From positions 8,494,001-8,558,000 of the forward strand of contig NZ_CP107880.1 of assembly GCF_036013745.1 (NCBI RefSeq): DNA of 64,000 nucleotides. Direction: 5' to 3'. This stretch comes from Streptomyces sp. NBC_00483 (GTDB lineage: Bacteria > Actinomycetota > Actinomycetes > Streptomycetales > Streptomycetaceae). The stretch's first letter is position 1, and every line of letters starts with the position of its first letter. Shown piece by piece: positions 35,792-44,164 of this stretch. The notes under the pieces were generated by a model. It saw only the letters and a program-made list of their open reading frames with translations. It was not told the DNA's origin and did no database searches. Both the position numbers and the translations under genes were made by a program.

Positions 35792-36934
35792 CTACCCCGG
35801 CACGGCAGTCGTCCCGCTCAGTGCGGACCGCGGCGAGCCCCACTCCCGCAGTCGCGCCCCGACCCGGTCGTCCCGTTCATCGCGTACCGCCTCCTCGTAG
35901 GCCTTGGCCAGTACGTCGTCGATCAGGACACGCCGCCCCGCGCGGGCCGACTCGACCGCTGCCTCGACCATCGCGAGGCTGAGGATGTTCTCGTGGACCT
36001 CGCCCATCGGCACCGTGCCGGTGCGCAGGGCCGCCGTGAACACCTCGAGGGCGCCCGCGATGCCGTCAGGGGTGCGGACCGGGTCCAGAGGCGGGGCGGC
36101 CGGCGGGTCGGTCGTCGGGGGCGTCTCGCCGTCCCATAGGACTGTTCCCTTTTCGCCGGAGAGCCGCCAGCGGCCGTTCCAGGACGTCTCGTCGCCGCCC
36201 TGGCACCAGCTGCCGTGGTACGTGTAGCGCACGCCGCCGGCGAATTCGAAGACAGCGCTCGCCGCCGCGTCGCCCGCGTACCAGCTCCAGGGCGGGTTGT
36301 ACGACTCGCAGTAGACCGCCACCGGTTCCGCGCCGATCAGGAAGCGGGCCGTGTCGAAGGGGTGGACCGCCATGTCCACCAGGAGCGGGTACGCCATGGC
36401 GTCGCGGAAACCGCCGAAGCGGGGCGCTCGGTAGAACTCCGTGGTCACGCCGCCGAGTTGGCCGAGGCGTTCCGTCACCTCCGACCGTAGTGCGAACACC
36501 TGTGGGTTCCAGCGCCGCGACTGGCTGACCATGAACAGCTCGCCGGTCACCTCCGCGGCCGCCGCGAGGGAGAGCGCGGACGCGACCGTGGGGGCCACCG
36601 GCTTCTCGCCGAGGACGGGAAGCCCGGCCGCGAGCGCGGCGGTCGTGACCGGGTGATGGGCCGCGGGGACGGTGACGTTCACGATCGCCTGCGCACCGGT
36701 CTCCACCGCGAGTCGCACCGCGTCCGCGCCGACCGGCAGGTCCCGGCGTCCCGTCTCGCGCGCCGCGTCCCGCGCCGCCTCCAGGTCGAGGTCGACGATG
36801 CCGACGAGCGCGGCCGTCGGCGAAGCGGCTAGCGCCCGGAGCCACGCGCGTCCCATCCCGCCGGCGCCGACCAGGAGCACGCGCAGCGGATCCTCGGGGC
36901 CGTTCGCGATGATCCGGTGGCTCATGTGGCTCAT
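35792..36934 (-). CDS. Gfo/Idh/MocA-family oxidoreductase
   Basis: 380 residues from an ATG that overlaps the ThuA-like gene's stop (ATGA). Rossmann motif [20 protein letters not shown] near residue 20, the characteristic EKPVA around residue 111, and a C-terminal beta-sheet domain with the [13 protein letters not shown] helix that usually holds the catalytic His. Such enzymes oxidise or reduce sugars and inositols with NAD(P), including 3-keto sugar chemistry. Last gene of the LacI-controlled ABC operon, so it should act on the imported sugar or its first product. Confidence 0.9.
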   Translation of the reverse strand: MSHMSHRIIANGPEDPLRVLLVGAGGMGRAWLRALAASPTAALVGIVDLDLEAARDAARETGRRDLPVGADAVRLAVETGAQAIVNVTVPAAHHPVTTAALAAGLPVLGEKPVAPTVASALSLAAAAEVTGELFMVSQSRRWNPQVFALRSEVTERLGQLGGVTTEFYRAPRFGGFRDAMAYPLLVDMAVHPFDTARFLIGAEPVAVYCESYNPPWSWYAGDAAASAVFEFAGGVRYTYHGSWCQGGDETSWNGRWRLSGEKGTVLWDGETPPTTDPPAAPPLDPVRTPDGIAGALEVFTAALRTGTVPMGEVHENILSLAMVEAAVESARAGRRVLIDDVLAKAYEEAVRDERDDRVGARLREWGSPRSALSGTTAVPG

Positions 36935-37728
36935 GACAGCGGCCCCTGGTACGAGCCGCCCTTGAAGAACTCGCCGGTGTCGTAGCGGAGCAGCTCCGGG
37001 TACGCCCGCTCCACCGGGCGGTCCGTGCGCGCCCATTGCACGCCGTTCGCGATGACCTTGCGGACGTGCTTGTGGTGGTACGTCGGGAAGTCCTGGTCGC
37101 CGGGGCGGAAGTAGAAGATCTTGCCGTGGCCGCGCCGGAAGGTGCAGCCGCTGCGGAAGACCTCGCCACCGCTGAACGACGACACGAAGACCAGCTCGTC
37201 GGGGGCCGGGATGTCGAAGTACTCGCCGTACATCTCGTCCTCGGGAATCTCGATGGGGTGCGGCACCCCTTGCGCGATCGGGTGCGTCGGGTCGACGGTC
37301 CAGATCAGCTCGCGGTCGTGCTCGCTGCGCCAGCGCAGGGTGCAGCTGGTGCCCATCAGCTTGGTGAAGATCTTCGACCAGTGCCCGGAGTGCAGCACGA
37401 TCAGCCCCATGCCGGACAGAACGTGCCGGTGCACCCGCTCGACGACCGCGTCGCTGACGTCACCATGTGCGGCGTGCCCCCACCAGGTCAGCACGTCGGT
37501 GGCGGCGAGGACCTCCTCGGTGAGGCCGTGCTCGGGCTCGTCCAGGGTGGCGGTGCGCACGGTGCAGCCGTCGCCGAGGTTCTCGCGGATGCCGTCGGCG
37601 ATGGTGGCGTGCATGCCGTCCGGGTAGATCTTCGCGACGTGCTCCTCGGTCTGCTCGTGGCGGTTCTCGCCCCAGACGGTCACACGGATCGGGGCGTTGT
37701 CCTGAGAAGAAGACTGGGATGGAGACAT
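36931..37728 (-). CDS. ThuA-like protein
   Basis: 265 residues from the ATG at 37728 (AAAGGTGA site upstream; a GTG at 37740 is possible). ThuA domain, a class I glutamine-amidotransferase-like fold without the Cys nucleophile: [52 protein letters not shown], and a late [19 protein letters not shown]. ThuA proteins are tied to trehalose/disaccharide use in rhizobia through 3-keto sugar intermediates, but the biochemistry is unsettled. It lies between the permease and the Gfo/Idh gene, the usual company of this family. Confidence 0.88.
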   Translation of the reverse strand: MSPSQSSSQDNAPIRVTVWGENRHEQTEEHVAKIYPDGMHATIADGIRENLGDGCTVRTATLDEPEHGLTEEVLAATDVLTWWGHAAHGDVSDAVVERVHRHVLSGMGLIVLHSGHWSKIFTKLMGTSCTLRWRSEHDRELIWTVDPTHPIAQGVPHPIEIPEDEMYGEYFDIPAPDELVFVSSFSGGEVFRSGCTFRRGHGKIFYFRPGDQDFPTYHHKHVRKVIANGVQWARTDRPVERAYPELLRYDTGEFFKGGSYQGPLS

Positions 37729-37776
37729 GTGGTGAATCACCTTTCTGGTGGGGGTGGTTGGAGCCCTGGCGCCGGG

Positions 37777-38616
37777 CTACTTGACCGATCCGCCGGCCAC
37801 GCCCGCGGCCACGTACCGCTGCGCCGCGACCAGCAGCAGCACCGCAGGAATGCACGCGAGCGTCGCCGTCGCCATGACCGCGCTCCAGTCGTTCACGTGC
37901 GCGCCGAGGTACTGATAGAGGCCGAGCGTCACTGGGCGGACCGTCTTGGTGGTCGTCAGCGTGAGCGCGAACAGGAAGTCGCTCCAGGCGAACAGGAACG
38001 TGAACAGGCCTGCCGTGATCAGCGCGTTGCGGCTCATCGGGACGACGATCGAGAAGAAGGCACGCGTGTGCCCGGCCCCGTCCACTCGCGCCGCCTCGAC
38101 GAGCGACGGTGGGATGGCGCGCATGAACGCCAGCATGATCAGGATCGCGAACGGCACGCCGTGCGAGGCGTCCGCGACGATCAGGCCGCCGACCGAGTTG
38201 AGAAGGCCGAGCTGGTTGTACGCGCTGTAGAGGGCGTTGGCGATGACGATGCCCGGGATCATCTGGCTGATGAGGATGCCGAGCAGGACCGGGCCCGCCC
38301 AGCGCAGCTTGAAGTGCGAGAGCACATACGCGGCCGGCGTCGCGATGAGCAGGCTGACCGCGACGCTGCCCAGGGCCACGGTCAGGCTGGTGATCAGGTT
38401 CTGGCCCTGGTCGCGGACGGCGGCCGCGTAGCCGCCGAAGTCGAAGGTGCTGGGGAACCAGTCGGTGGCGGTGGCCGCACTGCCGGGCTGGAAGGAGACA
38501 TTCACCATCCAGTACACCGGGAACAGCATGAACACCATGAGCACGAGGCCGATCGCGGTGTTGCCCCAGGCCCGGCCGGCGTCGCCGCGGGCGGGGGAGT
38601 GTGTCGATGACGCCAT
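37777..38616 (-). CDS. carbohydrate ABC transporter permease (MalG type)
   Basis: 279 residues from the ATG at 38616. Six transmembrane segments and the EAA loop that contacts the ATPase (SLVEAARVDGAGHTRAFFSIVVPMSRNAL). The C-terminus AAGVAGGSVK is typical for the MalG-like half. The operon has no ATPase gene, so a shared MsiK-type ATPase encoded elsewhere probably energises it, as is usual in Streptomyces. It starts 8 nt after the stop of the MalF-like gene. Confidence 0.92.
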   Translation of the reverse strand: MASSTHSPARGDAGRAWGNTAIGLVLMVFMLFPVYWMVNVSFQPGSAATATDWFPSTFDFGGYAAAVRDQGQNLITSLTVALGSVAVSLLIATPAAYVLSHFKLRWAGPVLLGILISQMIPGIVIANALYSAYNQLGLLNSVGGLIVADASHGVPFAILIMLAFMRAIPPSLVEAARVDGAGHTRAFFSIVVPMSRNALITAGLFTFLFAWSDFLFALTLTTTKTVRPVTLGLYQYLGAHVNDWSAVMATATLACIPAVLLLVAAQRYVAAGVAGGSVK

Positions 38617-38624
38617 GGCGGACC

Positions 38625-39599
38625 TCACTCGTCGACGGCACGCCGGTTGGCGCGCAGGTAGAGGACGGCGAAGACGAGGGACATCACGATGAGCACATTG
38701 CTCAGCGCGGCGCCCTGCCCGAAGTCGAAGGTCTGGAAGGAGAGTTGGTAGGACTGGGTGGCCAGCGTCTGGGTGGCGTTGGCAGGGCCGCCGCCGGTGA
38801 GACCGAGGATGATGTCGAGCACCTTGAGCGTGTAGACGATGCCGAGGACGAGGACGACGCTCACCACCGGGCGAAGCAGGGGCCATGTCACATGGCGGAA
38901 GGCGCGCCAACCGGTGGCTCCGTCGAGGGCCGCCGCTTCGTACAGCTCCTCGGGGATGTCCTGGAGCCCGCCGTACAGGATCGTCGCGTTGAAGGGGATG
39001 CCGATCCAGATGTTGACGCCGATGACGGCGACCAGGGCGAGGGATGTCGTGGACAGCCAGCCCGGGTGCCCTTCGGTGAGGTGGAGGGCGGCGAGGAATT
39101 GGTTGAGCGCGCCGTGGTCCTGGTCGAGGATCCAGCGCCACACCGCGCCGGAGACGATCAGCGGGATCAGCCACGGCAGCAGGAGCAGCGAGCGGAAGAG
39201 TCCGCTGAGCGGGAAGCGGCGCCGGAAGAAGACGGCGATGGCGAGGCCGATGACGAACTGCCCGAGCAGCGAACCCGCCGTGAACAGCAGCGTGTTGAGC
39301 AGCGCCTGGGTGAACACGGACGAGCCGAGCACGGCCGCGTAGTTGTCCAGGCCCACCCAGGGCGCCTCGCCGGTGTAGTACGTCTTCGTCGTGTAGTGCT
39401 GGAACCCCATGACGAGGTTGCGCACCACCGGATAGCCGAAGAACGCGAGCAGGTAGACGACGGCGGGGCCGAGGGCGAGGACCTGGAAGAGGCGGCTGCG
39501 GCCCGCCGACGTCTGCCACCAGCGGGGGCGCGGCGGGGCGCTGCCGGACCGCGCCGTGGATGCCGCGGGCCCTTCGGCGGTCAGCGTCGCGTCAGTCAT
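38625..39599 (-). CDS. carbohydrate ABC transporter permease (MalF type)
   Basis: 324 residues. A long polar N-terminus and about six transmembrane segments with the EAA loop (ELYEAAALDGATGWRAFRHVTWPLLRPVVSVV). Overlaps the end of the binding-protein gene by eight bases, so translation is coupled. Forms the membrane channel together with the MalG-like protein. Confidence 0.92.
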   Translation of the reverse strand: MTDATLTAEGPAASTARSGSAPPRPRWWQTSAGRSRLFQVLALGPAVVYLLAFFGYPVVRNLVMGFQHYTTKTYYTGEAPWVGLDNYAAVLGSSVFTQALLNTLLFTAGSLLGQFVIGLAIAVFFRRRFPLSGLFRSLLLLPWLIPLIVSGAVWRWILDQDHGALNQFLAALHLTEGHPGWLSTTSLALVAVIGVNIWIGIPFNATILYGGLQDIPEELYEAAALDGATGWRAFRHVTWPLLRPVVSVVLVLGIVYTLKVLDIILGLTGGGPANATQTLATQSYQLSFQTFDFGQGAALSNVLIVMSLVFAVLYLRANRRAVDE

Positions 39600-40860
39600 T
39601 CTGGGCCTGCCTCACTGCCTGCGTCGGCGTGGCGCCGCCGGTGAGCGCGGTCTGCAGGGCGGTGTAGATACGGGTGGCGGCCTTCGGCCAGGCGGGGCCG
39701 AGCAGTGCGGTGCGGGCACGGGCGGCGCGCACCTGTTCCACGAAGGCACGGAGCCGGGGGTCGTCGGCGGCGAGCCGCTCGGCGAGGTCGGTGCGCGCGG
39801 GTACGAGATCGCGCAAGCGGCCCAGCTTCAGCTGCACACGCTCGGAGTTCATGCAGGCCACGAACCGGGCAGCCTTCTTCTGTGTGCGCCGGTCGCCGGT
39901 CTGCGGCAGCGTGAACGTCTCGCCGCCCAGCGGCGCCACGGACGTCTTCTTCCCCTCGGGCACGGGGATCTTGGCCAAGCCGAATTCGAGGCCCTTCTTC
40001 TTGTGCGCCTCGTCGAGCAACGGCAGCTGCCACGGGCCGTTGACCATCATCGCGAGGTTGCCGTTCTTGAACTGGTCGTTCACGTCTGCCTGCGACCAGT
40101 TCACGACCGATTTGGGCGCCGATCCGTCGGCGACGAGGTCGCGCCACAGACCCACGGCCTGCGCGGTGGCTGGGGTGGCGAGGTTGCGTTCGGTGCCGCC
40201 GTTGGACCACATGAACGGCAGGAACTGCCAGGCGCCCTCATAGGTGGCGACGGCGGAGAAGCCCACCCCGTACGTGTCCGATCCGGTCAACTCCTTTGCG
40301 GTGTGCTTGAGTTCGCTCCACGTTCCGGGCGGCTCGACTCCGGCCTCCTTCAGCAGCTTCTTGTTGTAGAAGAGCGCGAGGGTATTGGCCGCCGGCTGCA
40401 GCCCGTAGACCTTTCCGCGGTACGTCGACGACGCGACGACACCGCGCGCGTACCCCTTCGTACTCAGGCCGAAGTCGGCGATGGGCGCCAGCGCGCCGAC
40501 GGAGGCGATCTGCTGCAGATCCGGGTTGTCGAGCATCAGGACGTCGGGCAGCGTGCGGGACGCGGCCTGCTGCAGTACACGCGGCATATAGCCCGCGCCG
40601 GCCACCGATTCGCGGTCGATACGGATCCCGAGGCGCCGGCCGCAGGCGGCGTACAGCCGCTGGTAGATCTTGGTGTCGGGTTGGTTGGTGTAGTAGTCGA
40701 GCACCCGCAGGCTGACGACGCGCCCCGAGGAGTCCACCCCGGGCTCGACGCCGTTGCCGCAGGCGGTGAGGGCGAGGGCGGCGGGCAGCAGGGTGCAGCC
40801 GATCAGCCGCCTTCGCCGCCTGCGTATCGTGCGCGCGGGTATATCTCGCCATTGAGACAT
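39592..40860 (-). CDS. sugar-binding lipoprotein of an ABC transporter
   Basis: 422 residues. Arg-rich start, then a lipoprotein signal with lipobox ALTAC (Cys at about 34). The mature part is a family 1 extracellular solute-binding protein (LRVLDYYTN, YGLQPAANTLALFYNKKLLKEAG, TWSELKHTAKEL, FKNGNLAMMVNGPWQL). Captures an oligosaccharide outside the membrane for the two permeases. GGGAGGAA precedes the ATG. First gene of the operon behind the perfect operator palindrome 40887-40900. Confidence 0.92.
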   Translation of the reverse strand: MSQWRDIPARTIRRRRRRLIGCTLLPAALALTACGNGVEPGVDSSGRVVSLRVLDYYTNQPDTKIYQRLYAACGRRLGIRIDRESVAGAGYMPRVLQQAASRTLPDVLMLDNPDLQQIASVGALAPIADFGLSTKGYARGVVASSTYRGKVYGLQPAANTLALFYNKKLLKEAGVEPPGTWSELKHTAKELTGSDTYGVGFSAVATYEGAWQFLPFMWSNGGTERNLATPATAQAVGLWRDLVADGSAPKSVVNWSQADVNDQFKNGNLAMMVNGPWQLPLLDEAHKKKGLEFGLAKIPVPEGKKTSVAPLGGETFTLPQTGDRRTQKKAARFVACMNSERVQLKLGRLRDLVPARTDLAERLAADDPRLRAFVEQVRAARARTALLGPAWPKAATRIYTALQTALTGGATPTQAVRQAQND

Positions 40861-40886
40861 GCGCTTCCTCCCGGTCGATGGTCCGG

Positions 40887-40900
40887 TCGATACGTATCGA
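40887..40900. promoter_or_regulatory. LacI-family operator before the sugar operon
   Basis: Perfect 14-bp palindrome TCGATACGTATCGA with central CG, 26 nt upstream of the binding-protein start and just behind the LacI gene. It matches the two sites found upstream of the LacI gene itself. Confidence 0.8.
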
Positions 40901-40945
40901 TGACGCGCTGCGTGGTGCGGGCGCCGGCCACGGGGCGGGCGTGGA

Positions 40946-42124
40946 TCAGGGGGACGAGGACGTGACCGTGGGGCCTGGGGTGGGCGACGTGCCAGGGGTG
41001 TTGGTGTCGGGGACGGGCGACGTGACCGTGGTGTTGGTGTGCGGGACGGCCGTCGTGACGGTGGTGTCCGGGGCGGTCGACGTGACCGTCGTGACGGTGG
41101 TGTTGATGTCCGGGACGGTCGTCGTGGCCCGCCTGGTCAGCCGCGGTGCCACCAGCTCGACCGTGGACGAGGCCCCCGCACCCTCCTGGTCCAGGAGGCG
41201 GAACAGCAGGTCCATGGCACGGCGGGAGACCTCACGCGGCTCCGTGGAGACATTGCTCGGTTCCGAGGGCTCGGCGACGGCCCGCTCGTCGGTGCACAGC
41301 GCCACGACGGCGGCGTCCTCTCCGGGCACCCTGCCGAGCGCGCGCAGCGCCGCGAGCACGTGCGGCAGCGCGCGGTGCCCGGCGACGACGAACCCCACCG
41401 GCCCCTCCGCGTCCGCGAGTTGGCGTCGCACCTCCTCCGTCACCGGACCGTGCTCGGGCTCCAGCGGGCTGACCGAGCGGAAGCCGAGGCCCGCCACCGC
41501 GGCGGCCCGCTCGGCCCCGCGCGCGAACCGCGCCACATAGTTGAGGCCGCGTGCCACCTCCGACTCGGCGTGCCCGAGCAGGACGACCCTGCGCAGCCCG
41601 CAGGCGGCCAGCTCCTCCACGGCGAGCCGCCCCGCCATGCTGAAGTCCAGGTCCACGCAGTGCAGTTCGGACGGCACGTCGGGCACACCGATCGTCACCA
41701 CGGGCACCGGGAGCGCGGCGGCGACCGGGATCCGCTCGTCGTCCGCCTCGATCCCCATCAGGACGACGGCGTCGCACAGCGCGCGCCCGGCGAGCCGGCG
41801 CAGCCCCTCGGCCCCCTCGTCGGCGGTGACCAGGAGCACATCGTGGTCCCGCTCACGGGCGCAGGTGGTGATCGTGTCGAGGAACGGGATCAGCCCCGCA
41901 GGATCGCCCGCGGTCCCGAAGGGCACCACCAGACCGATCACCCGCGTCCGCCTGCTCACCAGCGCCCGCGCCCCGGCATGCGGCTGGAAGCCCAGCTCCC
42001 GGATGGCGTCCTCGACCCGCCGCCGGGTGTCGGCGGAGACCGGGCGCCGGCTGTTGAGTACGTACGAGACGGTGCTCTGCGCGACTCCGGCGAGCCGCGC
42101 GACGTCCTTGCTGGTGGCCGACAT
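40946..42124 (-). CDS. LacI-family regulator with a Thr/Pro-repeat tail
   Basis: 392 residues. N-terminal LacI HTH (SKDVARLAGVAQSTVSYVLNSRRPVS, hinge PHAGARALVSRRT) and a periplasmic-binding-protein-like ligand domain to about residue 333. Residues about 335-392 form an unusual low-complexity tail rich in Thr, Val and Pro with repeats of the type PDTNTTVTS. In DNA this is a set of imperfect repeats, with GACGTGACCGT recurring at 40969, 41019 and 41079. The tail is not part of the normal fold. The gene lies directly upstream of the sugar operon and three matching operators flank it, so it should repress that operon and itself and release on sugar binding. Confidence 0.9.
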   Translation of the reverse strand: MSATSKDVARLAGVAQSTVSYVLNSRRPVSADTRRRVEDAIRELGFQPHAGARALVSRRTRVIGLVVPFGTAGDPAGLIPFLDTITTCARERDHDVLLVTADEGAEGLRRLAGRALCDAVVLMGIEADDERIPVAAALPVPVVTIGVPDVPSELHCVDLDFSMAGRLAVEELAACGLRRVVLLGHAESEVARGLNYVARFARGAERAAAVAGLGFRSVSPLEPEHGPVTEEVRRQLADAEGPVGFVVAGHRALPHVLAALRALGRVPGEDAAVVALCTDERAVAEPSEPSNVSTEPREVSRRAMDLLFRLLDQEGAGASSTVELVAPRLTRRATTTVPDINTTVTTVTSTAPDTTVTTAVPHTNTTVTSPVPDTNTPGTSPTPGPTVTSSSP

Positions 42125-42205
42125 CGTCCTGCCTCACCTGCCTCATCCGCGTCGCGGGCCGGAGGTACGCACGCCTCTCCTGCACGGTGCGCACGTCGCT
42201 ACCCA

Positions 42206-42260
42206 TCAATACGTACGTCGACACACGCGATGCATGCCGCGACACGTCGATGCGTATCGA
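42206..42260. promoter_or_regulatory. two LacI operators before the regulator gene
   Basis: TCGATGCGTATCGA (42247-42260) differs by one base from the perfect operator at 40887, and TCAATACGTACGTCGA (42206-42221) is a looser copy. Both lie 80-140 nt before the LacI start, which suggests autorepression. Confidence 0.65.
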
Positions 42261-42493
42261 TGGCGTGTGTCCGGGACGCTAAAGGGGGCTTGCGACGGGC
42301 GTCAATCCCCTTGCAGCAAGCGGTGGTTGATGCCGACAGGGGCAGCACGGCGCTGCTGTTGCCGATAACGCCGTCCGCGCAGGTCATGTGGGACGGTGGT
42401 ATTCGTGAGGGTGCGTCCAGAAGCTCGCGCCGGCAGGTCTGCATCGTCTCGAAGAAGTCGCAGGCCGGCAGGCCATTGGTCTGACTGCGCAGA

Positions 42494-42640
42494 AAGTCGG
42501 CCCAGGTGCTGGAGCAGCCCGGCGAACAGTAGTCGGTCGCCCGGCGTGAATGCCGGCGTGTCGACCTGGCGTTGCAAGACCGCGAGTTGGTGCCGCAGCA
42601 CCAGGACCTCGATGTCCTTGTCGCGGTCGCCGTCCACCGC
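42494..42640 (-). pseudogene. integrase-type transposase remnant
   Basis: Minus-strand DGDRDKDIEVLVLRHQLAVL followed by QRQVDTPAFTPGDRLLFAGLLQHL, the same N-terminal transposase pattern as at 18764-18966 (DKDIEVLVLRHQLAVL). No catalytic part follows. Confidence 0.7.
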
Positions 42641-42733
42641 GTCCTGGAACAGCGCAGTCGTCGGCGACGTGACCTCCCATGACTGTGATCGACGATCAGG
42701 GTCTTCACCTGCGCGGATGATGTGTCGGGCACC

Positions 42734-42838
42734 CGCAGAGTTGGTGCGGTACTTCCATGCGATGGCATCGAGCGTGCCGCGGTGATCGGCCCAGCGCCGT
42801 CGCCGGACCGGATCGGCCGGCATGAGCGGCTCGTTCCG
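42734..42838 (-). pseudogene. IS5-type transposase N-terminal remnant
   Basis: Minus-strand MPADPVRRRRWADHRGTLDA then IAWKYRTNSA, matching the start of IS5-group transposases (RGRRWADHRxTLEAIAWKYRTGSPWRDLP). It is fused by deletion to unrelated DNA at about 42734. Confidence 0.65.
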
Positions 42839-42925
42839 GTGATTTTCCCCATTTTTCAGGCGTAAGCGGTGGTGTTCGGGAATCCTGCCGAGGTACCTCT
42901 GAAAACCACCGTAAGGAGCCCCTCA

Positions 42926-43399
42926 GTGCGCCGCCCACCCCGGAAAGCCTTCGCTGCCCTCATCGCCGCAGCCGCCCTCGCCCTCCCCCTCCTCACCCCC
43001 GCACCCGCCTCGGCTGCCACCGCCACCAGCCGCTTCGCGAACTACCGCTACGGTGACTGCCTGCGCGAGACCGACGAAACCGGCCTCAAGGGCGACCGCT
43101 GCACCACCGGACGCGGCAGCCTCCTGTGGCAGTGGAACGGCCGCCTCAACACCAGCACGACTCTTAAGAACAACTACTGGGGCCGCTGCCTCGACAGCAA
43201 TGACCGCGGTGACGTCTACCCCCTGCGCTGTAACGGCGGCTCGTACCAGAAGTGGCGCACCGTCCAGCCCGCCGCCCGCAGCGCCATCATGCTCCAAAGC
43301 GTCGGCACGGGCCGCTGCCTCTACCAGCAGGACAACGGCCTCTACCGCACTGCCCGCTGCGACCGGGGCGCCCAGAACCAGCGCTTCACCATCGGCTGA
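42926..43399 (+). CDS. secreted ricin-type beta-trefoil protein
   Basis: 157 residues from the GTG at 42926 (AAGGAG 7 nt upstream; an ATG at 42869 lacks a site). Signal peptide about 1-30 (LLTPAPASAATA). The mature part has three repeats typical of the ricin B/R-type lectin fold: YGDCLRE with LLWQWNG, WGRCLDSN with YQKWRTV, and TGRCLYQ with NQRFTI. Six Cys could pair. No catalytic domain, so it is a free-standing carbohydrate-binding or inhibitor-like extracellular protein. It lies between transposase scraps with no partner gene. Confidence 0.82.
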   Translation: MRRPPRKAFAALIAAAALALPLLTPAPASAATATSRFANYRYGDCLRETDETGLKGDRCTTGRGSLLWQWNGRLNTSTTLKNNYWGRCLDSNDRGDVYPLRCNGGSYQKWRTVQPAARSAIMLQSVGTGRCLYQQDNGLYRTARCDRGAQNQRFTIG

Positions 43400-43719
43400 A
43401 CGGATCTCTCGACCGCTTCAAGATGCCGCTGTGCGAGCGGGTGATGTCGGCGTGCCGGACCTGGACGGCGCGGAGTCGGGCGTGCACCGTGTGCGGCAAA
43501 CCGACCACCGTGGGGAGACCCGTGAGCCGTGCCACCTCTGAAGCCTCGGACACGTTCGACTGGGCCGCACTCCGTGGCCGCCGGGTCGTCCTCGACGACG
43601 GCTGGATGAGCGAGGAGGACCGGCCCGGCCGCACTACTCGTCACCAGGGAGCAGTCAGCGACATCAAGACCAGTGACGCCGGCGCCGTGCTGTCCTCCGC
43701 AGCGTTCTCTTCCGGATGC
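43400..43719. other. gene-free stretch beside IS256 remnant
   Basis: About 320 bp with no gene I can support; the open frames on both strands look like noise. Probably deleted mobile-element DNA. Confidence 0.5.
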
Positions 43720-43994
43720 CGGCCGGTTGGTAACCTGGCCGTCCCTGACCTTCACGTTCACGCAGTCGACGAAGACCATCGAGTAGACCGCGTCCAGGTC
43801 GACTTGGACACCTCGGTGCCGTACACCTCGGCCAGATGCGCGGAGATCTCGCCATGGCTGAGGCCCTTCGCGGACAGCGACAGCACCGTCTCGTCGACTC
43901 CACCGAACCGCTTCCGCCGCTTCTTGCCCACGGCCTCGGAAGCATCCGTGGCTGCCTTGCCGGCCTCGGTACCACTCCTCACATCAGTCATCAA
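43720..43994 (-). pseudogene. IS256-type transposase remnant
   Basis: Minus strand: KKRRKRFGGVDETVLSLSAK then GLSHGEISAHLAEVYGTEVSKSTW, and after a frame change MVFVDCVNVKVRDGQVTNRP. These are neighbouring parts of IS256-family transposases (VLSLxARGLTTGEIxAHLAEVYGAEVS, YPVVFIDCINVKIRDGQVANRP). Start and end are missing. Confidence 0.85.
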
Positions 43995-44014
43995 CTGTCG
44001 CTCTCTGCACGCGA

Positions 44015-44140
44015 GTTACACCACTCGCCGTACAGACCCTCCTCGCCGGCGTCGTCCCCACCACGCTGCCGATCCTGATGCTGTACGCGTTCGGCCGTCG
44101 GCAGTTGCTCGACGGCCTCACGGCAGGGTTCGGCAAGTAA
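44015..44140 (+). pseudogene. C-terminal scrap of a sugar ABC permease
   Basis: About 40 codons ending VQTLLAGVVPTTLPILMLYA followed by FGRRQLLDGLTAGFGK and a TAA stop. This is the last helix and tail of a MalG-type carbohydrate permease (AG-x-LxxLPxLxxYxxxQRxLxxGLTAGAxK). The rest of the gene is gone, and it directly adjoins the IS256 remnant, which suggests an insertion and deletion. Confidence 0.75.
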
Positions 44141-44164
44141 CCGGCTGGCGGTGGCCGGGAATTC

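Noticed and set aside
35508..36139. Overlapping plus-strand frames around 35741 (ATGA junction)
   Set aside because: The ATGA overlap is suggestive, but the proteins are Pro/Arg rich, match nothing, and the second runs antisense into the Gfo/Idh gene.
37036..38610. 524-codon plus-strand frame opposite the ABC permease and ThuA genes
   Set aside because: Shadow frame; the minus strand encodes overlapping, recognisable transporter genes.
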